Below the pieces are notes generated by a model. The model saw only the letters and a list, made by a program, of their open reading frames with translations. It was not told the origin of the DNA and did not search any database. Positions 15,777 through 21,116 of a stretch of 21,116 nucleotides of DNA are shown in pieces. The stretch's first letter is position 1. Each line of letters opens with the position of its first letter. The stretch is from CAZDOD01 sp964506935 (lineage in GTDB: Bacteria > Desulfobacterota > Zymogenia > Zymogenales > Zymogenaceae), in contig CAZDOD010000031.1 of assembly GCA_964506935.1 (NCBI GenBank), forward strand, positions 1 to 21,116. The letters run 5' to 3'. The translations under genes were made by a program, and so were the position numbers.

Positions 15777-16851
15777 CGAGTACAGAGACCCCGCCCTCGC
15801 CGAGGGACTCATCTCATCTATAAAAAAGCGCTCGGAAAAGCTTAAAAAACAGATAAACATCATGGAGGTCTGCGGCACCCATACCCACTCCATAAGTCGG
15901 TTCGGGATAAGGGGTTTATTGCCCGATAACATCCGGCTCATTTCGGGGCCGGGATGTCCGGTCTGCGTCACATCCATTGAAGATATAGATACCGCACTCC
16001 ATCTGGCAAAAGAGGAGGGGGTGATCTTTTCAACCTTCGGAGATATGCTGAGGGTCCCTGGGACGGATGGGGTCACGCTTGAGAAAATTAGGAGCGCCGG
16101 TGCCGAGATCGAGGTCGTATCCTCGGCCCTGGGTGCCGTTAATCTGGCTGGGGATAATGATGGAAGAGAGGTCATCTTAATGGGTATCGGTTTCGAGACC
16201 ACATCGCCCACGATCGCATCGGTCGTGAAGACCTTAAAGGGGAGGGGGATAAAGAACTTTTCGGTCTTTTCGGCCCACAAGGTCATCCCGCCGGCTATAA
16301 AGGCCCTTTTGGATGATCAAAAGCTTAACATCGACGGTTTTTTGTGCCCGGGTCACGTGAGCACGATTATTGGGTCACGTCCATATTCCATAATTTCGGA
16401 AAAGGAGCTCGCCGCGGTGATCTGTGGATTCGAGCCGGTCGATATACTTGAGGGAGTCTTCATGATACTGGGGCAGATGATTGACGAAAGGTGGGAGGTG
16501 GAGATCCAGTACAAGAGGGGGGTAAAGGCCGACGGGAACCCGAACGCGAGGGCGGTATTGGAGGAGGTCTTTACAAGCTCCGATGCAAATTGGCGCGGAC
16601 TGGGAAAGATTCCGGATAGCGGCCTTGTATTTAATAAGAAATATGAATATTATGACGCCCTCAAGCGGTTTGACATTCCAGCTATCGAGTCCAAAGAAAA
16701 TGAGGCGTGCTCGTGCGGTGATATCCTGAAGGGACTGATGGCCCCCGATGAGTGCTCGCTATTTGGAAGCGTGTGCACCCCGAAAAGCCCTGTGGGGCCG
16801 TGTATGGTGTCGTCGGAGGGGGCCTGCGCCGCATATTACAAATACCACTAA
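15763..16851 (+). CDS. hypD: Hydrogenase Fe-ligand assembly protein HypD
   Basis: HypD (362 residues) is the [4Fe-4S] scaffold on which the Fe(CN)2CO group is built with HypC. Conserved motifs: CGTHTH (C37), GPGCPVC (C65, C68), GFETT, LCPGHVSTIIG and a C-terminal cysteine-rich part (ACSCGDILKG...PDEC...SVC...GPC...GAC) that carries the Fe-S cluster. I chose ATG 15763 (MKYIDEYRDP) over the in-frame TTG 15757. There is no clear ribosome site; translation is probably coupled to hypC through the 14-base overlap. Confidence 0.95.
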   Translation: MKYIDEYRDPALAEGLISSIKKRSEKLKKQINIMEVCGTHTHSISRFGIRGLLPDNIRLISGPGCPVCVTSIEDIDTALHLAKEEGVIFSTFGDMLRVPGTDGVTLEKIRSAGAEIEVVSSALGAVNLAGDNDGREVILMGIGFETTSPTIASVVKTLKGRGIKNFSVFSAHKVIPPAIKALLDDQKLNIDGFLCPGHVSTIIGSRPYSIISEKELAAVICGFEPVDILEGVFMILGQMIDERWEVEIQYKRGVKADGNPNARAVLEEVFTSSDANWRGLGKIPDSGLVFNKKYEYYDALKRFDIPAIESKENEACSCGDILKGLMAPDECSLFGSVCTPKSPVGPCMVSSEGACAAYYKYH

Positions 16852-16910
16852 TTTAATATTTTGATTAATCTGAGAAATTGAGTCCTTTATGGGGGAGGGG
16901 GGGGAGTATA

Positions 16911-19199
16911 TTGATCTTGCGTGTGCGCTGTGAAGTTACGGGTGCAGTTCAGGGGGTCGGTTTTCGACCCTTTGTATATGGGCTCGCCTCACGGCTGGGG
17001 CTTGGGGGATTTGTGCTCAATGAGCCACAGGGGGTGAAGCTAGAGCTTGAGGGGGAGGAATCGAAGATAGCGTCTTTTCTCGAAGAGATAAAGATAAACC
17101 CGCCCCCACTCGCCAGGATTCAGGATATAAAGACGTCCGAGCTCTCACCGCTTGGAGAGCGAGAATTTTCAATCATTTTGAGCAGACAGGATGGGGAGCG
17201 CACGGTACTTATCTCCCCCGACATCGCGACGTGTCAGGATTGTCTGAACGAACTCTTCGATAAAAAGGATCGCCGTTATCGCTACCCCTTCATTAACTGC
17301 ACGAACTGCGGGCCACGTTACACGATCATCTCCGATATTCCTTACGACCGCGCACGGACTACGATGGCGAAATTTGTGATGTGTAGCGATTGCCTATCGG
17401 AATACGAGGATCCAACTAACCGCCGTTATCACGCGGAGCCGACCTGTTGTCCTGTATGCGGCCCAAAAGTAGAGCTCCTCGACCGTTCGGGTGATACTAT
17501 ATCTTGCGACGATCCTGTCGCCGAGGCCGTACGACGCCTGTCTGATGGGGAGATCGTCGCCGTAAAAGGGCTGGGCGGATTCCACCTCGCCTGCGATGCC
17601 TCAAACGAAGATGCCGTGAAAAGATTGAGAAAGAGGAAGGGTAGGGACAAAAAACCCTTCGCAATCATGGCACGTGACATATCGGTTGTCGATAAAATTT
17701 CAAAGATTGACCAAAAATCCAAAGATATTCTGACCGGGATCGAGAGGCCTATTCTTTTATTGGAAAAGAGGCCAGACAGCGGAATCTCAGACGAGGTCGC
17801 CCCGAAGAGCGACTCCTTCGGCGTCATGCTCCCATATACACCGATCCATCTCCTACTTATGGAAAGCAACTACAGCGCCCTTGTTATGACGAGTGGCAAC
17901 ATCACCGACGAGCCGATAGCCCACACTAACGACGACGCCCGAGAGAGGCTCGATGATCTCGCCGACTTTTTTCTCATCCACGACCGTGATATATACATCA
18001 GAACCGACGATTCGGTAACGAGGATCATCGAAGGCGAAAAGCGATTTATAAGACGCTCGAGGGGCTACGCCCCGTTTCCGATCGAGATCCCGAAAGACAC
18101 GAGCGGAAGGGAGATACTAGCGGTCGGCGCCGAGCTCAATAGCACGATAGCCCTAACGAGGGGGAGGTATGCTTTTCTGAGCCACCACATCGGAGACTTA
18201 AAGAACGTGGCGGCCTACGAGGCGTTCCTACAGGCGATAGGTCACCTGAAGGATATCTTGGAGGTTGAGCCCAAAGTCCTTGCCTTTGACCTCCACCCCG
18301 ACTATCTCTCGACGAGATACGCGAAAGGCAGCGGGCTTTTCTTGATACCCGTCCAGCATCACCACGCCCACATCGCATCGGTGCTTGCAGAGGCCGGCAG
18401 AACCGACCGTGTAATCGGTGTCGCCTATGACGGCATGGGCTGGGGGGACGACGATACGCTGTGGGGCGGGGAGTTTTTGGTCTCGGACCTTACCGGCTAC
18501 AAACGTCTTGGATATCTTGCGCCTTTGCATCAGCCGGGGGGGGACGTCACCGCAAAGAGGCCGGTTCGTATGGCGTATATTTATTTGAAGGAGGCATTCG
18601 GGGAAAAAGCTGATACACTGGCCCCGGAGCTTTTATCCTCTCTTGAAGTCGGTGAGATGAGGATAGTCTCACAGCTTATAGAGAAAGATGTCAATAGCCC
18701 CCTGACATCGAGCATTGGGCGACTTTTTGATGCGGCGAGCGCAATTTTGGGGATATGCGACGTAAATACCTACCATTCACAGGCGCCGATCGAGCTCGAG
18801 GCCGAGGCGTCTAAGGCATCCGATGAAGACGGCCATTATCCCTTTAGGATTTTGCAAGACGGGTCAGGTGCGTGGATAATACATGCATCGGATATCATTT
18901 GCGGGCTGGTTATGGATTTTACTGGTGGGACTGGGGCAGAGATTTGCGCCGCGCGCTTTCACAACTCCGTGGCCGAAGCCACCCTCGATATGTGTAAAAA
19001 GATAAGGGATGAGACGAGAATCTCCATCGTCGCCCTCTCTGGGGGCGTATTTGCAAACAAGTTTCTGACAGAAAAGGTCGTCCCGATCCTCGAAAGGGAA
19101 GGCTTTGAGGTATTGCTGAATCAGGATGTCCCGGCTGGGGACGGTGGCATCTCTCTCGGTCAGGCGGCGATAGCGGCGTGGCGGACAGATGGTGTTTAG
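16911..19199 (+). CDS. hypF: Carbamoyltransferase HypF
   Basis: HypF (762 residues) turns carbamoyl phosphate into the carbamoyl group that HypE converts to the cyanide ligands of the hydrogenase iron. Domains in order: acylphosphatase (VQGVGFRPF, residues 13-21); two zinc-finger-like units (C108/C111...C130/C133 and C158/C161...C180/C183); a YrdC-like nucleotide-binding domain (about 200-390, with KGLGGFHLACDA, KKPFAIM and MTSGN); and a Kae1-like carbamoyltransferase domain with HHHAHIA (H483-H487). The frame is open from TTG 16878, but GGGGAG just before TTG 16911 and the family N-terminus (ILRVRCEVTGAVQG) favour 16911; TTG 16917 is also possible. The gene lies 59 bases after hypD. Confidence 0.94.
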   Translation: MILRVRCEVTGAVQGVGFRPFVYGLASRLGLGGFVLNEPQGVKLELEGEESKIASFLEEIKINPPPLARIQDIKTSELSPLGEREFSIILSRQDGERTVLISPDIATCQDCLNELFDKKDRRYRYPFINCTNCGPRYTIISDIPYDRARTTMAKFVMCSDCLSEYEDPTNRRYHAEPTCCPVCGPKVELLDRSGDTISCDDPVAEAVRRLSDGEIVAVKGLGGFHLACDASNEDAVKRLRKRKGRDKKPFAIMARDISVVDKISKIDQKSKDILTGIERPILLLEKRPDSGISDEVAPKSDSFGVMLPYTPIHLLLMESNYSALVMTSGNITDEPIAHTNDDARERLDDLADFFLIHDRDIYIRTDDSVTRIIEGEKRFIRRSRGYAPFPIEIPKDTSGREILAVGAELNSTIALTRGRYAFLSHHIGDLKNVAAYEAFLQAIGHLKDILEVEPKVLAFDLHPDYLSTRYAKGSGLFLIPVQHHHAHIASVLAEAGRTDRVIGVAYDGMGWGDDDTLWGGEFLVSDLTGYKRLGYLAPLHQPGGDVTAKRPVRMAYIYLKEAFGEKADTLAPELLSSLEVGEMRIVSQLIEKDVNSPLTSSIGRLFDAASAILGICDVNTYHSQAPIELEAEASKASDEDGHYPFRILQDGSGAWIIHASDIICGLVMDFTGGTGAEICAARFHNSVAEATLDMCKKIRDETRISIVALSGGVFANKFLTEKVVPILEREGFEVLLNQDVPAGDGGISLGQAAIAAWRTDGV

Positions 19200-19303
19200 C
19201 CTTTCTGTCATTTGGATGAAATCCATGATATTTAAAAGCCCGGCCTTTCTATCTTTAAACAAGAAAATTTACATAAAGAGACCCCGATTTTTTGAGGATG
19301 TAA

Positions 19304-20302
19304 ATGGATAAAGATCGAATCGTTCTGGCACACGGCGGCGGTGGAGTCCTCACGCGCGAGCTTATCGAAAAGGTTATCGTGCCGTCAATCGGTGGGGACC
19401 CCTCGGGCCTCCCGGACGCCGCCCCGATCCCAGAAGGCGGGGGATTTTTTCTTACCACCGATTCTTTTGTGGTCAAGCCGATTTTCTTTGAGGGGGGCGA
19501 TATCGGGAGTCTCAGTGTACATGGGACGGTAAACGATCTAGCCGTATCGGGGGCCGAGCCGTTGGCCCTGTCTCTATCCCTCATCGTGGAGGAGGGCCTT
19601 GAGATTGAGTTATTGAAAAGGGTTCTTGAATCGGCGGGGCGTGCGGCGAGAGAGTGCAATGTCCAGATAATTACCGGAGACACAAAGGTCGTGGCGAGGG
19701 GCGAGGCAGACGAGCTCTTCATAAACACGGCGGGGATCGGAGTCAGCAGGATAGATTTGGGAAACAGCGCCATTCGTGAGGGGGACAGTGTAATATTGAG
19801 CGGCCCGATCGCAGAACACGGGATCGCAGTAATGAGTCAGCGCGAGGGGATCGACCTTGAAACCAAAATCAAATCCGACAGCGCATCTGTGTGGCCGTTC
19901 GTAAAGGCCCTACTTGATGCCGATATTGAGATACACAAGATGAGGGACCCGACGAGGGGGGGTCTGTCGGCGACGCTGGTCGAGCTTTCAGATGATTTTA
20001 ATGTTACGACCGAGATAGAAGAGATAAAGATTCCTGTCAGGCCCGAGGTTCGGGGGGCATGCGAGATGCTCGGACTCGATCCATTGACCGTTGCCAACGA
20101 GGGGAAACTGGTTGCGTTTGTCAAAAGCTCAGATGCAAAAAGAGCTGTTGATATCCTCAGAGGCGTTCCCGGCGGGGAGGACGCCGTCGTCATCGGTACG
20201 GTTTTGCCCAGGCGGGCGTTTTCCGTTTATCTAAAGACGCCCTACGGCGGCGATAGGGTTATTGAGATGCCCTATGGCGAGGAGCTTCCGAGGATCTGTT
20301 GA
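19304..20302 (+). CDS. hypE: Carbamoyl dehydratase HypE
   Basis: HypE (332 residues), a PurM/ThiL-fold ATP-dependent enzyme that dehydrates the carbamoyl group on its C-terminal cysteine to a thiocyanate, the source of the iron-bound cyanide. The C-terminus ends PRIC, giving the essential terminal Cys332. Conserved N-terminal LAHGGGG, TTDSFVVKPIFF, GTVNDLAVSGAEP and GDTKVV motifs support ATP binding. GAGG at 19294-19297 serves the ATG. It is the last gene of the hydrogenase operon, 104 bases after hypF, and converges on a - strand gene 45 bases away; I see no strong terminator between them. Confidence 0.96.
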   Translation: MDKDRIVLAHGGGGVLTRELIEKVIVPSIGGDPSGLPDAAPIPEGGGFFLTTDSFVVKPIFFEGGDIGSLSVHGTVNDLAVSGAEPLALSLSLIVEEGLEIELLKRVLESAGRAARECNVQIITGDTKVVARGEADELFINTAGIGVSRIDLGNSAIREGDSVILSGPIAEHGIAVMSQREGIDLETKIKSDSASVWPFVKALLDADIEIHKMRDPTRGGLSATLVELSDDFNVTTEIEEIKIPVRPEVRGACEMLGLDPLTVANEGKLVAFVKSSDAKRAVDILRGVPGGEDAVVIGTVLPRRAFSVYLKTPYGGDRVIEMPYGEELPRIC

Positions 20303-20347
20303 TCTTTATTAAAAAACCTTACTAACTTCCTTCCAAAAAGTCCATCC

Positions 20348-21106
20348 TTAAAGGAGGGCGAGAGAGACCGCCATAACCACCATCCCGACAAATACCCCCA
20401 GGATGGCGATGTGCTCCTCTCCACCCTCGAATGATACCGGCAGAAGCTCATCGAACGAGATAAACACCATAATACCCCCGACAAGGGCGAGCGTTACGGC
20501 AAGGGAGGTCTCGTTGATAAACGGGCGGAGGATCAGGTATCCGATTACGGCACCGACGGGCTCCGCGACCCCCGACAAAAACGAGTAGACGAAGGCCTTC
20601 TTCCTGCTCTTTGTGGCGTAAAAGATAGGCATCGAAACGCATATCCCCTCAGGTATGTTGTGGACGGCAATCGCGAAGGCCAGAGGTATTCCGATAGACA
20701 GGTCGGCAAAAGACGAGAAGAAGACTCCCATTCCCTCGGGGAAATTGTGGATCGTAATTCCCAAGACGGTAAAAAGCCCGACCGCCATCAGCCTTTTCTC
20801 TTCGGGGGTACCCTCTATTTTCTCTTCGAGGTAGTTGTGTGGGATAAACTTGTCGATCAAAAAGATGATTAAAATCCCCGAAAAAAAGCTCAGATTTCCC
20901 CCGACAAAGCCTATCTTCTCTATGGATCGTCCCAGAAGCTCGACGAAGGATACGTATATCATGACACCGGAGGAGAAACCGAGCATGAGAGACAGGTATC
21001 TATGCTTAAATTCCTTGACAAATATCGCCGCCACGCTCCCGATACCTGTCGAGAGGCCGGCAAATAATGTGATCAGGAAGGGGATAAGAAAGCTTTCGTT
21101 AGACAC
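20348..21106 (-). CDS. ZIP-family divalent metal transporter (ZupT-like)
   Basis: A polytopic membrane protein (252 residues from the GTG at 21106) with about eight hydrophobic helices. The signature metal-binding motifs HNFPEG and HNIPEG, on two adjacent helices, identify the ZIP family (import of Zn, Fe, Mn or similar into the cytoplasm); E. coli ZupT is the nearest well-known type. The frame stays open to the window edge and no ribosome site precedes the GTG, so the true start may be a few codons upstream outside the window, though the first membrane helix is complete. Its position beside the nickel- and iron-dependent hydrogenase genes may be meaningful, but it is transcribed toward them from its own promoter. 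Confidence 0.93.
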   Translation of the reverse strand: MSNESFLIPFLITLFAGLSTGIGSVAAIFVKEFKHRYLSLMLGFSSGVMIYVSFVELLGRSIEKIGFVGGNLSFFSGILIIFLIDKFIPHNYLEEKIEGTPEEKRLMAVGLFTVLGITIHNFPEGMGVFFSSFADLSIGIPLAFAIAVHNIPEGICVSMPIFYATKSRKKAFVYSFLSGVAEPVGAVIGYLILRPFINETSLAVTLALVGGIMVFISFDELLPVSFEGGEEHIAILGVFVGMVVMAVSLALL

Positions 21107-21116
21107 GAATGATGGG

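Overview
The window looks like a chromosomal contig from an anaerobic bacterium of the former Deltaproteobacteria (Desulfobacterota-like). This is inferred from gene content: a tetraheme c-type cytochrome fused to a metallophosphatase, a tungsten-type aldehyde:ferredoxin oxidoreductase (AOR), a selenocysteine-containing periplasmic formate dehydrogenase, and a periplasmic membrane-bound [NiFe] hydrogenase with its maturation genes. No taxonomic marker gene is present, so the placement is tentative. A run of 10 N at 3537-3546 shows that the sequence is a scaffold. All genes lie on the + strand except the last.

Layout. (1) 1-1436: 3' part of a metallophosphatase/tetraheme cytochrome gene that begins before the window. 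(2) 1641-3626: AOR, interrupted near its 3' end by the assembly gap and followed by a strong terminator. (3) 3690-4707: about 1 kb without a gene, holding a promoter and a compact Moco/Tuco-like riboswitch with a terminator. (4) 4708-10189: fdhA (one gene read through an in-frame UGA as selenocysteine at 5263-5265, with a SECIS-like hairpin just after it), fdhB, fdhC (cytochrome b) and fdhE. (5) 10190-11025: a second long gene-free leader with a perfect-consensus sigma70 promoter and a second Moco-like RNA. (6) 11026-20302: hydrogenase small subunit, large subunit, cytochrome b and maturation protease, then hypA, hypC, hypD, hypF and hypE; hypB is not in the window. (7) 20348-21106, - strand: a ZIP-family metal transporter converging on hypE.

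How the parts work together (inference from family knowledge): both the formate dehydrogenase and the hydrogenase have Tat signals, Fe-S electron-transfer subunits or domains and diheme cytochrome b anchors, so both active sites should face the periplasm and pass electrons to or from the quinone pool. This suits periplasmic formate/H2 oxidation or formate-H2 interconversion. Mo/W-pterin enzymes (AOR, FDH) and a NiFe enzyme are clustered together.

The most notable observation is the pair of leader RNAs. Each has an aptamer-like fold resembling the Moco RNA family. In each, the 5' strand of the closing helix is repeated downstream, just before a U-tract, so that the closing helix and a terminator compete for the same segment. 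One precedes a molybdo/tungsto-enzyme operon as expected. The other precedes a [NiFe] hydrogenase operon, which does not itself use molybdopterin. Class assignment is by eye and needs a covariance-model search.
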